DNA of 64,000 nt, taken from the NCBI GenBank assembly GCA_034044135.1, contig CP139021.1, forward strand, positions 883,635 to 947,634, written 5' to 3'. Shown in pieces: positions 1 through 9,035 of the stretch. The position numbers were made by a program, and so were the translations under genes. Position 1 is the first letter of the stretch. Each line of letters opens with the position of its first letter. The DNA comes from Flammeovirgaceae bacterium SG7u.111. Its GTDB lineage: Bacteria > Bacteroidota > Bacteroidia > Cytophagales > Flammeovirgaceae. The notes below the pieces were generated by a model, which saw nothing but the letters and a program-made list of their open reading frames with translations, made no database searches and was not told where the DNA came from.

Positions 1-209
1 AAAAGGAATTTGAATTGCTTTATTTCTTGGCCGAGAGCCCAAATAAAGTATTTAGCAGAGACGAATTGTTGACAAATATTTGGGGGTCGGATGTGTATGT
101 ATTGGCAAGAACAGTTGATGTACACATACGAAGGGTGAGAGAAAAAATTGGCAACGAGTTTATAAAAACAGTGAAAGGAGTAGGATATAAATTTGAGCTC
201 CAAGACTAG
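1..209 (+). CDS. Response regulator, OmpR/PhoB family, C-terminal DNA-binding domain (5' truncated)
   Basis: The reading frame is open at the window edge, so only about the last 68 residues are present. They form the winged-helix effector domain of OmpR/PhoB regulators: [11 protein letters not shown] opens the domain, followed by VFSRDELL, the recognition region [15 protein letters not shown] and the C-terminal hairpin VKGVGYKFE. The receiver domain lies outside the window. The next gene is a PhoR-like histidine kinase on the same strand, so the two probably form a two-component pair. A terminator-like hairpin and an inserted repeat separate them. The family call is secure; the signal sensed is unknown. 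Confidence 0.93.
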   Translation, partial: KEFELLYFLAESPNKVFSRDELLTNIWGSDVYVLARTVDVHIRRVREKIGNEFIKTVKGVGYKFELQD

Positions 210-231
210 TTTTTTAATTTAAGAATAAATA

Positions 232-270
232 AAAATGGGGAGGCTCTTACACAAGTCGCCCCATTTCTTT
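232..270 (+). terminator. Terminator after the response regulator
   Basis: AAATGGGG and CCCCATTT (8-bp perfect stem) flank an 18-nt loop and are followed by CTTTATAAAA. The site is 23 bp after the regulator stop codon. The weak U-tract suggests it may be leaky, leaving some read-through into the kinase. Confidence 0.5.
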
Positions 271-307
271 ATAAAAAAACACCTTGTTTTACCTCCATAC
301 TGAATTG

Positions 308-393
308 AGAGCATGTTTAAATTTTACCTATTTCGAAGTGAAAACCCCAAACTGAGCAGTTTCGCTTGAAAACTTAAATTTTAAACATACTCT
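308..393. mobile_element. MITE-like element with terminal inverted repeats, copy 1 (86 bp)
   Basis: The left end AGAGCATGTTTAAATTTT and the right end, read in reverse complement (AGAGTATGTTTAAAATTT), match at 16 of 18 positions. The interior shares blocks with the copy at 37683: CTATTTCG, and AACC-CAA-CTGAGCA-TTTCG. It carries no coding capacity. It sits between the response regulator and its kinase. I see no clear target-site duplication, so calling it a mobile element is inference. Confidence 0.55.
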
Positions 394-440
394 GAGTACA
401 AATTTTAGATTTACATAAACCTCACCTAAATATTTCTAGC

Positions 441-1526
441 ATGCTCATCAACCCAAGGGCTGTATCGCTACTGTTGGCAGGATCAATAGCATTAGTAACC
501 ATTGCATTTTTATCCTTGTTGGGAAGTGCGGGTGTTTCCTTGCTGGTAGTGGCTGGAGGAATTTCATTTTCCACGGCTTTTATTCTTATTTATATCACCC
601 TAGAGTTCTTGATTTTCAAAGAGATAAACGAAATTTATTCGCATTTGGAAAAAATTACCTCTCAGGATATGGATTACGAGCGAAAGCCCAACAAAGAAGG
701 TAGTAATAATCCTGTTAGGCGGATCAATGAGGAAATAAAAGCCTACATGGCTCGAAAGGAGGAGGAAATTGAGAAGTTGAAAAGGCTAGAAGTTTACAGG
801 AAAGAGTTCATTGCAGACGTATCCCATGAGCTAAAAACACCAATTTTTGCCGCCCAAGGTTATGTACTCACCTTGCTCGACGGTGCAGTGGACGATGAGA
901 ACGTAAAGTATAAATTCCTGAAAAAAGCAGCAAAAAGCCTTAGCGGGCTAGATGCACTAGTTCAGGATCTTTTGGTTCTTTCTCAAATAGAATCAGGCGT
1001 GATCCGTATGCAATTTAGTACGTTCGATATTCAAGATGTTACCCTCGACGTATTCGATCAGCTAGAGAAGAAAGCCAATAAAAAGGGTATCACGATGATG
1101 ATCGATAATATAAGGGAAGATGGGTTCAAGGTAAAAGCCGATGTGAACCGGATATTCCAAGTGATGTCCAACCTGATAAGCAATGCGATCAAATATGGTT
1201 TGGAGAGTGGTTTGTTGAAGGTGCACTTTGAAGAGACAGCAGACAAGATAATAGTTTCGGTAATAGATAATGGTCCCGGTATTGCCCCGGAGCATGTAGG
1301 AAGGTTATTTGAACGCTTTTACAGGGTGGATAAAAGCAGGTCGAAAAAGCAAGGCGGTACTGGTTTGGGTTTGGCTATTGTGAAACACATAGTGGAAGGG
1401 CATGACTCTCGGATCACCATCGATAGTAAATTAGGTGAAGGTACGACTTTCAAATTCCAATTGGAAAAAGCGAAAGAAAGCGAGAAGCGCTTAGAAAAAA
1501 CGGCTGATTACGATGAAGAAAGTTAA
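441..1526 (+). CDS. Sensor histidine kinase, PhoR/WalK-like
   Basis: This 361-residue membrane kinase senses a signal at the inner membrane and phosphorylates a response regulator, probably the one encoded just upstream. Two hydrophobic segments (about residues 8-28 and 33-58) form a short hairpin with almost no periplasmic loop. A charged HAMP-like linker and coiled coil (60-115) follow. The HisKA motif DVSHELKTP carries the phospho-accepting His129. The ATPase domain shows the N box NLISNAIKYG, G1 DNGPGIAPEHV, F box FERFYRVD and G2 GGTGLGLAIVKHI. The tail is acidic. With so little extracytoplasmic sequence, the stimulus is probably sensed in the membrane or the cytoplasm. Confidence 0.93.
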   Translation: MLINPRAVSLLLAGSIALVTIAFLSLLGSAGVSLLVVAGGISFSTAFILIYITLEFLIFKEINEIYSHLEKITSQDMDYERKPNKEGSNNPVRRINEEIKAYMARKEEEIEKLKRLEVYRKEFIADVSHELKTPIFAAQGYVLTLLDGAVDDENVKYKFLKKAAKSLSGLDALVQDLLVLSQIESGVIRMQFSTFDIQDVTLDVFDQLEKKANKKGITMMIDNIREDGFKVKADVNRIFQVMSNLISNAIKYGLESGLLKVHFEETADKIIVSVIDNGPGIAPEHVGRLFERFYRVDKSRSKKQGGTGLGLAIVKHIVEGHDSRITIDSKLGEGTTFKFQLEKAKESEKRLEKTADYDEES

Positions 1527-1589
1527 GTGAAATAGTTGCTTGACTGAGCTAGTTTGCCTTCGGGCAGGTGCTTTCCCCAATTTTCTCCT

Positions 1590-1597
1590 TACCTTTG
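1590..1597 (+). promoter_or_regulatory. Possible -7 element upstream of the beta-CASP gene
   Basis: TACCTTTG matches the Bacteroidota -7 consensus TAnnTTTG and ends 22 bp before the next start codon. No TTTG lies at the usual 17-23 nt upstream, so the promoter call is tentative. Confidence 0.35.
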
Positions 1598-1619
1598 GGG
1601 GAAAAATTGATATCATAGA

Positions 1620-3041
1620 ATGAAACTGACTTTTTGGGGTGCGGCGAGACAGGTAACGGGCAGCATGTTCCTACTCGAATTTGACGATGACTTTAGGCTG
1701 TTGATAGACTGCGGGATGGACATGAGAAGCCAAGAGGAAGATATGCCAGCTTTTCCTGGTTCATTGTTTCCATTTGAGGCGAGTATGGTCAATGCAGTGC
1801 TGCTTACACATGCCCACCTAGATCATTCTGGTAAAATCCCTAACTTGTATAGGGAAGGTTTTGAAGGGAAAATTTTTACCACCTTTCCCACCCGTGACCT
1901 TACCAAACTCTTACTCTACGATTCGGCAAACCTTAATAGAAGGAAAATCAACGATTATCATAAGAAAAGGAGCAAAATCCCTAATTATGAGCCAAAGTTC
2001 AACCCTGAAACACTGTTTTTAGAAAAGCATGTGGACGAAGCCATAAAAGGGTTTTCCCCGCTTCATTTTTCTAAAAGATACCAACTTACCAAGAACATTG
2101 TAGTTTCTTTGCAGCCTACGGGGCATTTGCTAGGAGCGGCAAGTGTTTATTTGGAAGTAACGGAAGGTGGAAAGAAAAAATCTTTCTTGTTTTCCGGTGA
2201 TATTGGCAGGAAGGACTATCCTTTGCTCCAAGATCCTGCGCCCATGCCTCAGGCAGATTACCTCATTTGCGAGACTACCTACGGTATTAGGTCGCACGAA
2301 TCGAGGCAAGAAACCGAAACAGCCATCGCCCAAGCGGTGAAAGAAGCCTGTGTGGATAAGCCCGGTCGCCTGCTCATTCCCGCTTTTAGTGTGGGGAGAA
2401 CCCAGGCAATTATTTATACCCTCCACAAGCTTTTTGCGAAGAAGAAATTGCCTCCGATCAGAATTTTTTCCGATAGCCCGTTGGGTCAGGAATGCAACAA
2501 GGCTTATGATCTTTATACCAATTATCTCAACGAAGACTCCCAAGAGTTCTCCGAGAAGCACAAAGGGCTTTTCAACTTCGAACAAATGGAGTACGTAGAA
2601 TCTGCTTTGGAAAGCAAACGTTTGGCGTCCAAAAAAGAACCGGCTATTATCATTTCCTCGTCGGGAATGCTGGAGGGTGGACGCATCCAATTTCACATTA
2701 GGGCCAATATTCAAAACCCTAACTGTACCATATTGATGGTGGGCTACAGTGCCGAGGGGACGTTTGGCAACCAACTGCTCAACATGAAAAATGGAATGGT
2801 GGAGCTGGGGCAAAAAAATGTGCCCGTATTGGCAAAAGTGATTTACACAGATGCATTCAGCGGTCATGGCGACCAAAATGATTTGTTAGAATTTGTGGGT
2901 TATCAAGATGCTTCCAAGCTCAAAAATATATTCTTGGTGCATGGGGAAGAAGAATCTATGGAAGGCTTTTCCGAAGTGTTGAAGGAAAAAGGCTATCAGA
3001 ATGTTACCATGCCAGAAAAAGGACAGTCTTTTGAGCTATAG
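1620..3041 (+). CDS. Metallo-beta-lactamase-fold RNase with beta-CASP domain (CPSF73/YSH1-like)
   Basis: This 473-residue protein is the usual length for bacterial MBL/beta-CASP/RMMBL hydrolases, which are zinc-dependent RNA endo- or exonucleases. The N-terminal lactamase fold shows IDCGMD and the zinc-binding signature THAHLDHSGKIP (about residue 60-70). GHLLGAAS and FSGDIGR supply further metal ligands. The beta-CASP insert (about 220-370) contains LICETTYG, IPAFSVGRTQA and SSSGMLEGGR. The C-terminal RMMBL segment carries DAFSGHGDQNDL and the final LVHGEEESMEGF. There is no signal peptide, so it acts in the cytoplasm. The RNA substrate cannot be inferred. An unrelated M42 peptidase follows. 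Confidence 0.93.
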   Translation: MKLTFWGAARQVTGSMFLLEFDDDFRLLIDCGMDMRSQEEDMPAFPGSLFPFEASMVNAVLLTHAHLDHSGKIPNLYREGFEGKIFTTFPTRDLTKLLLYDSANLNRRKINDYHKKRSKIPNYEPKFNPETLFLEKHVDEAIKGFSPLHFSKRYQLTKNIVVSLQPTGHLLGAASVYLEVTEGGKKKSFLFSGDIGRKDYPLLQDPAPMPQADYLICETTYGIRSHESRQETETAIAQAVKEACVDKPGRLLIPAFSVGRTQAIIYTLHKLFAKKKLPPIRIFSDSPLGQECNKAYDLYTNYLNEDSQEFSEKHKGLFNFEQMEYVESALESKRLASKKEPAIIISSSGMLEGGRIQFHIRANIQNPNCTILMVGYSAEGTFGNQLLNMKNGMVELGQKNVPVLAKVIYTDAFSGHGDQNDLLEFVGYQDASKLKNIFLVHGEEESMEGFSEVLKEKGYQNVTMPEKGQSFEL

Positions 3042-3171
3042 GAGAGGGGAAACTCTTTGTTAGAATGTAGAATTGTTTAAATTTGGTACGAAGCAGTTTT
3101 TAGTAAGTATTATCTGGTAAAAACTAGAATATTCTTTTGCTTACATCACAAATTCAAAAATCTGATAGACA

Positions 3172-4242
3172 ATGGATAACCATACAAAAAAATTCCTTTA
3201 CGAATACCTCAACAACCCTTCTCCCACTGGTTTTGAAACTCCGGGGCAGAAGATTTGGCTCGACTATATCAAACCTTACACCGACGATTATTTCACCGAT
3301 ACTTATGGAACGGCGGTAGCTGTAATAAACCCAAATGCGAAATACAAAGTGGTAATAGAGGCTCACGCCGATGAGATTTCTTGGTTTGTAAATTATATTT
3401 CCTCTGAAGGTTATATTTATGTGACCCGAAATGGAGGTTCCGATCATCAGATAGCACCTTCCAAAAGGGTGAATATTCATACCGAAAAAGGAACAGTGAA
3501 GGCTGTGTTTGGCTGGCCTGCTATCCATGTGCGCAATAGGATAAAAGAAGAAATTCCTACTACAGATAATATCTTTTTGGATTGCGGCTGCTCTTCTAAA
3601 GAGGAAGTGGAGGAATTGGGCGTGCACGTTGGCTGCGTTGCCACCTTCGACGATGAATTGATGGAACTCAATGATCGCTTCTGGGTAGGAAGAGCTTTGG
3701 ACAACAGAGTTGGTGGTTTTATGATCGCCCAAGTAGCTCGCAAGTTACATGAAAATGGTATTAAGCTCCCATTTGGACTGTATATAGTAAATGCGGTGCA
3801 AGAGGAAATAGGCTTGAGAGGCGCAGAAATGATAGCGGCAAGGATCAAACCTGATGTGGCTATTATTACAGATGTGTGCCACGATACCACTGCTCCTATG
3901 TACGATAAGAAAAAGCAAGGTGAGTTCAAGTGCGGTGATGGTCCTGTGCTCACTTATGGACCAGCAGTCCAAAATAACTTGCTCAAAATGATATTAGATA
4001 CTGCTGCGAAGAAAGAAATTCCTGTTCAGAAAGCAGCTGCTTCTCGCTCTACGGGAACCGATACCGATGCCTTTGCCTACTCCAACGAAGGCGTAGCTTC
4101 GGCGTTGATTTCATTGCCCCTCAAGTATATGCACACCACGGTTGAGTCGGCGCATAAGCTAGATGTGAAGAATGTAGTGAAGTTAATGTATCATTTCCTT
4201 TGCCAGCTAGAATCAGGTTACGATTTTAGGTATATCAAGTAA
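3172..4242 (+). CDS. M42 family metallopeptidase (tetrahedral aminopeptidase type)
   Basis: This 356-residue cytoplasmic enzyme belongs to the M42/M20-like fold, whose members trim peptides from the N-terminus as large self-compartmentalised complexes. The di-metal site is visible in order: AHADEI (His and Asp ligands), GRALDNRVGG (bridging Asp), QEEIGLRGA (catalytic Glu and ligand Glu), ITDVCHDT and the final MHTTVESAHK (His). Length and motif spacing are normal and no signal peptide is present. A strong terminator follows, so it is transcribed alone or with the upstream nuclease 130 bp away. Some family members were first described as endoglucanases; that activity is not supported by the motifs here. 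Confidence 0.93.
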   Translation: MDNHTKKFLYEYLNNPSPTGFETPGQKIWLDYIKPYTDDYFTDTYGTAVAVINPNAKYKVVIEAHADEISWFVNYISSEGYIYVTRNGGSDHQIAPSKRVNIHTEKGTVKAVFGWPAIHVRNRIKEEIPTTDNIFLDCGCSSKEEVEELGVHVGCVATFDDELMELNDRFWVGRALDNRVGGFMIAQVARKLHENGIKLPFGLYIVNAVQEEIGLRGAEMIAARIKPDVAIITDVCHDTTAPMYDKKKQGEFKCGDGPVLTYGPAVQNNLLKMILDTAAKKEIPVQKAAASRSTGTDTDAFAYSNEGVASALISLPLKYMHTTVESAHKLDVKNVVKLMYHFLCQLESGYDFRYIK

Positions 4243-4276
4243 GGAAGGGGTTAAGGTTTAATTTATAAAACTATAG

Positions 4277-4312
4277 AAGAGCGATGTCATCCAAGTGGCA
4301 TCGCTCTTTTTT
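4277..4312 (+). terminator. Rho-independent terminator after the M42 peptidase
   Basis: AAGAGCGATG pairs perfectly with CATCGCTCTT around a 12-nt loop, followed by TTTTTTG. It begins 35 bp after the stop codon. Confidence 0.9.
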
Positions 4313-4529
4313 GTTGGAGAGCTTGATATTCTGATTGAAAGTATGCTGTTGTGTTGTTAAGATGCTTTTCGTAGTCTGATTTTAGTTTCGAAAGTAAAGT
4401 TTTGGTTTGGGCAAGGGTGATGTTTATAAAAATGTTTTTTGTACATATAATAATAGGCATGTTGGGTGCATAAAAAGGGTATTTTAATTAAATTACTCTA
4501 TAAAGTATTTATCATCAATAACCCAAAAT

Positions 4530-5888
4530 ATGAGAACTGAAAAGAATGAAATGAAACGCAGGGAGTTTATTGGAAAAACTGCTGCGGTAGGAACACTTCT
4601 GGCTACTAACCCAATTTCTTCCCTCTTTGCCAATGGAAAGGCTGCAAAGATGAAAATAGCCCTAGTGGGTACAGGAGTACGAGGGGTGAGCATGTGGGGA
4701 AAGGCATTGGTGGAAGAGTATGCTGGCCAAGTGGAATTTGTCGGACTTTGTGACATCAATCCTGGTAGGTTGAAATATGGAAAGGATTTTATAGGGGCAG
4801 ATTGCAATACTTACACCGACTTTGAAGCAATGATGAAGAAGGAGAAGCCTGATACGGTGATAGTGACCACGGTAGATGCTACCCACCATGAGTTCATCAT
4901 CAAAGCCATGGAAATGGGGGCAAATGTTATCACCGAAAAACCCATGACCACCGATGAGACAAAATGCCAAGCTATTCTGGATGCTGAGAAGAAAACAGGC
5001 AAGAAAACTACGGTTACATTTAATTATCGCTATTCGCCCCATCGTCAGAAAATATATGAATTACTTCGTGCCGGAGAGATTGGAGATATTACTTCTGTTG
5101 ATTTTCACTGGTATTTGGATACGAACCATGGTGCTTCCTACTTCCGCCGCTGGCATGGCTTGCGTGAGAGGGGAGGAACACTTTTGGTACACAAATCTAC
5201 CCATCATTTCGATTTGCTCAACTGGTGGTTGGACTCTGAACCAGCTGAGGTTTTTGCTTTTGGGGAACTAGAGCATTATGGCAAAAATGGTGCGATGAGA
5301 GGGGAAAGCTGCCGTACTTGTACCCATAAAGATAGTTGCGATTTCCATTGGGATATTACCAAAAGCAAACATCTAATGGGCTTATATGCCGAAAATGAAG
5401 AACATGACGGATACATTCGAGATAGCTGTGTGTTCCGCGAAAAAATTGATATTTATGATAAAATGGCAGCGACCATCAAGTATGCAAACGATGTTACCGT
5501 AAGTTATTCGCTCACCACCTATTCGCCCTACGAAGGCTACCGCATTGCTTTTAATGGAACAAAAGGGCGTTTGGAGGCTTGGATACAAGAAAGGCAGCCT
5601 TGGGATAAGGAAAATTATGATGAGCTAAGGCTGACCAAGAATTTTGGAAAGACGGAGCTTATACGCATTCCCCATAGTGGAGGCGGACATGGCGGTGGAG
5701 ATACTCGCCTTAAAGATAAGATTTTCAAAACCCCAGATATGGCTGATCCATACCGTCAGTCGGCTGGAACCAGAGATGGTGCAATGTCTATTTTGGTGGG
5801 GATAGCTGCCCGCAATAGCATAGAATCTGGTAAGCCGGTGAAAATAGCAGATCTTACCAGCTTAAAGCCTATGGCGAAGCGACCGTAG
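4530..5888 (+). CDS. Gfo/Idh/MocA family oxidoreductase with Tat signal
   Basis: NAD(P)-dependent sugar or polyol dehydrogenase fold with an export signal. The N-terminus MKRREFIGKT followed by a short hydrophobic stretch is a twin-arginine signal, so the folded cofactor-bound enzyme is probably exported to the periplasm. The Rossmann motif is ALVGTGVRG, with the acidic CDINPGR at the end of the second strand. TEKPMT carries the family's catalytic Lys. The C-terminal alpha/beta domain follows, with HKSTHHFDLLNWW. A cysteine cluster (SCRTCTHKDSC, about residue 252-262) is seen in some exported members and may bind metal. An alternative start at 4551 would begin exactly at MKRREF. The substrate is unknown. 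Terminators on both sides suggest a single-gene unit. Confidence 0.9.
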   Translation: MRTEKNEMKRREFIGKTAAVGTLLATNPISSLFANGKAAKMKIALVGTGVRGVSMWGKALVEEYAGQVEFVGLCDINPGRLKYGKDFIGADCNTYTDFEAMMKKEKPDTVIVTTVDATHHEFIIKAMEMGANVITEKPMTTDETKCQAILDAEKKTGKKTTVTFNYRYSPHRQKIYELLRAGEIGDITSVDFHWYLDTNHGASYFRRWHGLRERGGTLLVHKSTHHFDLLNWWLDSEPAEVFAFGELEHYGKNGAMRGESCRTCTHKDSCDFHWDITKSKHLMGLYAENEEHDGYIRDSCVFREKIDIYDKMAATIKYANDVTVSYSLTTYSPYEGYRIAFNGTKGRLEAWIQERQPWDKENYDELRLTKNFGKTELIRIPHSGGGHGGGDTRLKDKIFKTPDMADPYRQSAGTRDGAMSILVGIAARNSIESGKPVKIADLTSLKPMAKRP

Positions 5889-5908
5889 ATAGTTGAAAAT
5901 ATCAGATG

Positions 5909-5934
5909 AGCCAAGGCAATGCCTTGGCTTTTTT
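5909..5934 (+). terminator. Rho-independent terminator after the oxidoreductase
   Basis: AGCCAAGGC and GCCTTGGCT form a 9-bp perfect stem with an AAT loop, followed by a run of six T. It begins 21 bp after the stop codon. Confidence 0.92.
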
Positions 5935-6083
5935 GTGCCCATATATTTTACCCTATTCTTCTAACAAAAGTTAAGCTTTTAAACATAGTTTGTTTCCAAA
6001 CAATCCACATGGTAATTTACATACACCTTTTTAGGTATTTGTAAAAACACTAACCAGCTATTAACAATTAAAAGCGAACAGCT

Positions 6084-6968
6084 ATGAAAAACATCTCAAT
6101 TTTGATTCTTTGCCTTTTTATGAGCAAGGCAACTTTTGCACTTTACGATTCTACCGAAGTCGTAGATATGGAAGCCTACCAGCACATCGTCGATAGTATT
6201 AATGATTCGTTCAACTATGAATATGGAACGGTAGAACTAGATGGGGGAATCGCAACACTCACCGTGCCCGAAGGGTATAAGTTTCTGGGGGCTGAGCAGA
6301 GCAACTTCGTTCTTACCGACCTATGGGGAAATCCACCATCTGAGGTACTGGGGCTTTTATTCCCAAAAGAAACGTTGCCTATTGGAGGGGACTTGACTTA
6401 CGCAGTGGAAATCACTTATTCGGAAGAAGGGTACATTGAAGACGAAGATGCAGAAGATATAGACTATGAGGCGCTTTTGGAAGAAATGCAAAGCGATATG
6501 GAAGAAGTGAATCCGGTGAGGGTGGAGCAGGGTTATGCTCCCATCACGTTAGTTGGTTGGGCTTCTGCACCATTTTATGATAAGGAAAATAAAAAACTTC
6601 ACTGGGCCAAAGAATTGAAGTTTGGTGATGCTGAAACGAATACGTTGAACTATAATATTAGGGTGTTGGGCAGAGAGGGTTTCTTGACAATGAACGCTAT
6701 TGGCGAAATGGATGCCTTGCCACTTTTCAACCAAGATGTTGATAAAATATTAGGTTCTGTTGAGTTCAACGAAGGGTATAAATATGGAGAATTCAATCCT
6801 AAGATGGATAGGGTAGCTGCTTACGGAATTGGCGGATTGGTAGCGGGGAAAGTGTTGGCAAAAGCTGGCTTTTTTGCGGTAATAGCAAAAGCTTGGAAGT
6901 TTATTGCCATTGGAGCAGTAGGGTTGTTTGGTTTACTCCGCAAGAAGTTTTTTGGCGCAAAGGAATAA
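6084..6968 (+). CDS. DUF2167 membrane-anchored protein
   Basis: A 294-residue exported protein matching the DUF2167 family. The N-terminus is a signal peptide (about 1-19). The family core appears as GGIATLTVPEGYKFLGAEQS followed by LTDLWGNPP. Later blocks are ITYSEEGYIEDEDAEDIDY, INLVGWA-type ITLVGWASAPFYD, and LNYNIRVLGREGFLTMN. The C-terminus (about 250-285) is hydrophobic and ends in basic LLRKKFFG, consistent with an inner-membrane anchor and a periplasmic domain. The function of the family is not established. A nearly perfect terminator follows directly, so the gene is a single unit. Confidence 0.88.
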   Translation: MKNISILILCLFMSKATFALYDSTEVVDMEAYQHIVDSINDSFNYEYGTVELDGGIATLTVPEGYKFLGAEQSNFVLTDLWGNPPSEVLGLLFPKETLPIGGDLTYAVEITYSEEGYIEDEDAEDIDYEALLEEMQSDMEEVNPVRVEQGYAPITLVGWASAPFYDKENKKLHWAKELKFGDAETNTLNYNIRVLGREGFLTMNAIGEMDALPLFNQDVDKILGSVEFNEGYKYGEFNPKMDRVAAYGIGGLVAGKVLAKAGFFAVIAKAWKFIAIGAVGLFGLLRKKFFGAKE

Positions 6969-6984
6969 TGGTTGTATTTGTGTT

Positions 6985-7024
6985 GAATAAAAAAATCTCT
7001 ACGAAAGTAGAGATTTTTTTATTC
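6985..7024. terminator. Rho-independent terminator after the DUF2167 gene
   Basis: An 18-bp perfect stem whose arms contain ATCTCTAC and GTAGAGAT, closed by a GAAA tetraloop and with seven A and seven T in the arms. It is symmetric, so it could act in both directions. Confidence 0.93.
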
Positions 7025-7143
7025 CTAATTTATGGAATCTACTTTAGAGTTGCATCTTGTAGATAACTTGCGTGCCTTAATGGGTTTTCAAGTCTGTGAT
7101 TTTAATAGAAAATTCAATTATTAAAACCTTATAAAACCGTCAA

Positions 7144-9012
7144 ATGAAAGTAGTAACATTATTTTTTTTAAGTTTGGTTTTTTCAAACCTTTTGGCACAA
7201 AGTCCTAAAGAACAAGAGGTAAAAACAGAAGTGAAGGAAGTAACCGTGTTTATAGAAGGGGCACAAGTCACACGGAAAAAATCGGTAAATATTCCAGCAG
7301 GGGAGACTGTTCTGAAATTTATAAACCTTTCTCCTTTTATAGATGCTAAAAGTGTGCAAGTGAAAGCTGAGGGCGATGTGACAGTGCTTTCGGTAAATCA
7401 TCAACAAAATTACCTAGATAAGCTAGATAAATCGAAAGAGCTAGACGAGCTGGAAAAGCAATTGGCTGTGCTTGATAAAGAAATGAAATTGCAAAGTACG
7501 TATATGGCTATTTTGCAGGAAGAACTTTCTTTCCTCATGACAAATAAAAATATCAGTGGCAAAGATCAGGGGTTGAGCGTTACAAACTTTAAAGAAACTT
7601 CGGAATATTATGGCAAAAGATTGACTGCGCTTAAGCTCAAGGAAATTGAACTAAGTGCTAAAATGATGGAATTAAGTGAGAAAAAAAGTGATATCAATAG
7701 TCAGATAAATACGATTTCGGGGAAAAGAGAATTTCCTAATGGCGAAATTTTAGTAAAAGTAGATGCGAAGAAAAATGCGAGTGTAGATTTTGAACTTTCG
7801 TATGTGGTAGGGAATGCGGGTTGGTTTCCTAGTTATGATATAAGGGCAAAAAACATAAACGAGCCTGTTGAGATTATCTACAAAGCCAATGTGAAACAGG
7901 ATACCAAAATTGAATGGAAAAACGTAAAGCTGAAGTTCTCGTCAGCAGATCCAAATGTATCGGGAATTGCTCCTGAACTTATTACTTATTACCTCGGCTA
8001 CTATACCGCACCTCCTGTTTATGACCGATCATTGAGCTCGGTAAGTGGGATAGTAAGACATGAAGATGGTGGGCCCTTGCCAGGTGTTACTGTTGTAGTA
8101 AATGGCTCAACAGTAGGGACTACTACTAATATTGACGGAAAATACACTCTTTCTTTGCCCAATAATGCTTCAGAACTGGTATTTTCATACATCGGGTACC
8201 AGACTGAAACATTGCCAATTGGAAGTAGTAATATCAATTTGACCATGTCCCCAGATATGGTTGCGCTAGATGAAGTAGTGGTAACAGGCTATGGCACAAG
8301 AAGTAGAAAAGCTAAGGGCAGGAATACTGCTGCAGGAGCTGCAGCCCCCACTATGAAGAGTGTTAGAGGGCAAAGTTCCGTACCTCTTGCTCAAGTAGAA
8401 AATCAGACTACGGTAGATTTTGAGATAAAAATGCCTTACTCAGTGAAGTCTGATAATAAGAGTTATTCGGTAGATATGGAAGTGTATTCGCTTTCGGCAA
8501 CCTTCCAGTACTATTGCGTTCCTAAAATTGACAAAGATGCTTTCTTGATTGCCAACATAGTTGATTGGGAGAAATATAACTTGCTAGAAGGAGAGGCGAA
8601 TTTATTTTTTGAAGGAACGTATGTGGGCAAGTCTATCTTAGATGTCCGTAATGCGACCGATACCTTGCAGATTTCTTTGGGAAGAGATAAAAATGTAGTG
8701 GTTTCGAGAGAGAAGGTAAAAGATTTCACCACAAAGCAATTTATTGGTAACAAAAAGCAAGATACGAGAACTTGGCGTACGGTTGTGAAAAACAACAAGA
8801 GCCAGGCAATAGATATGGTAGTTCTCGATCAAGTGCCTATTTCTACTTTAGAAGAAATTGAAGTAAAAATTGAAAACCTTTCAAATGCTAAGCACAACTT
8901 AGAAACTGGCGAGATAAAATGGGATTTTACCATCCAACCTTCGGAAAAGAAAGAGTTTGAGCTGAGATATTTGGTTAAGTATCCTAAAAATAGAAGTTTG
9001 ATAGTAGATTAA
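7144..9012 (+). CDS. MuiA-like DUF4139 protein with an inserted carboxypeptidase-D-like domain
   Basis: A 622-residue exported protein. After a signal peptide (1-19) comes a DUF4140-type beta domain (about 28-90, VTVFIEGAQVTRKKSV), a charged coiled coil (about 95-195) and the DUF4139 beta domain (GNAGWFPSYDIRA and WKNVKLKFSSADP). That domain is interrupted at about residues 299-382 by a carboxypeptidase-regulatory-like domain (SVSGIVRHEDGGPLPGVTVV through FSYIGYQT). The insert ends in LDEVVVTGYG, the sequence normally found just before TonB-receptor plugs. DUF4139 then resumes and runs to the end (QVPISTLEEIEV, WDFTIQPSEKKEFELRY). The function is unknown; the name comes from a mucoidy-inhibitor homologue. 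Exopolysaccharide genes lie nearby but on the opposite strand. Confidence 0.88.
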   Translation: MKVVTLFFLSLVFSNLLAQSPKEQEVKTEVKEVTVFIEGAQVTRKKSVNIPAGETVLKFINLSPFIDAKSVQVKAEGDVTVLSVNHQQNYLDKLDKSKELDELEKQLAVLDKEMKLQSTYMAILQEELSFLMTNKNISGKDQGLSVTNFKETSEYYGKRLTALKLKEIELSAKMMELSEKKSDINSQINTISGKREFPNGEILVKVDAKKNASVDFELSYVVGNAGWFPSYDIRAKNINEPVEIIYKANVKQDTKIEWKNVKLKFSSADPNVSGIAPELITYYLGYYTAPPVYDRSLSSVSGIVRHEDGGPLPGVTVVVNGSTVGTTTNIDGKYTLSLPNNASELVFSYIGYQTETLPIGSSNINLTMSPDMVALDEVVVTGYGTRSRKAKGRNTAAGAAAPTMKSVRGQSSVPLAQVENQTTVDFEIKMPYSVKSDNKSYSVDMEVYSLSATFQYYCVPKIDKDAFLIANIVDWEKYNLLEGEANLFFEGTYVGKSILDVRNATDTLQISLGRDKNVVVSREKVKDFTTKQFIGNKKQDTRTWRTVVKNNKSQAIDMVVLDQVPISTLEEIEVKIENLSNAKHNLETGEIKWDFTIQPSEKKEFELRYLVKYPKNRSLIVD

Positions 9013-9035
9013 TTTTGAGCAAAACTTAAAACCTG

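Noticed and set aside
2130-2876. Long open frame (248 codons) antisense to the beta-CASP gene
   Set aside because: The opposite strand encodes a full, motif-complete protein; the antisense translation is Cys/His-rich nonsense with no family likeness.
3154-3732. Antisense open frame of 192 codons within the M42 peptidase gene
   Set aside because: It is fully covered by an intact M42 gene and its translation has no recognisable domain.
5971-5990. Possible fourth copy of the MITE-like family (TTTTAAACATAG)
   Set aside because: Only about 11 bases match one end, there is no opposite end nearby and the flanks differ.
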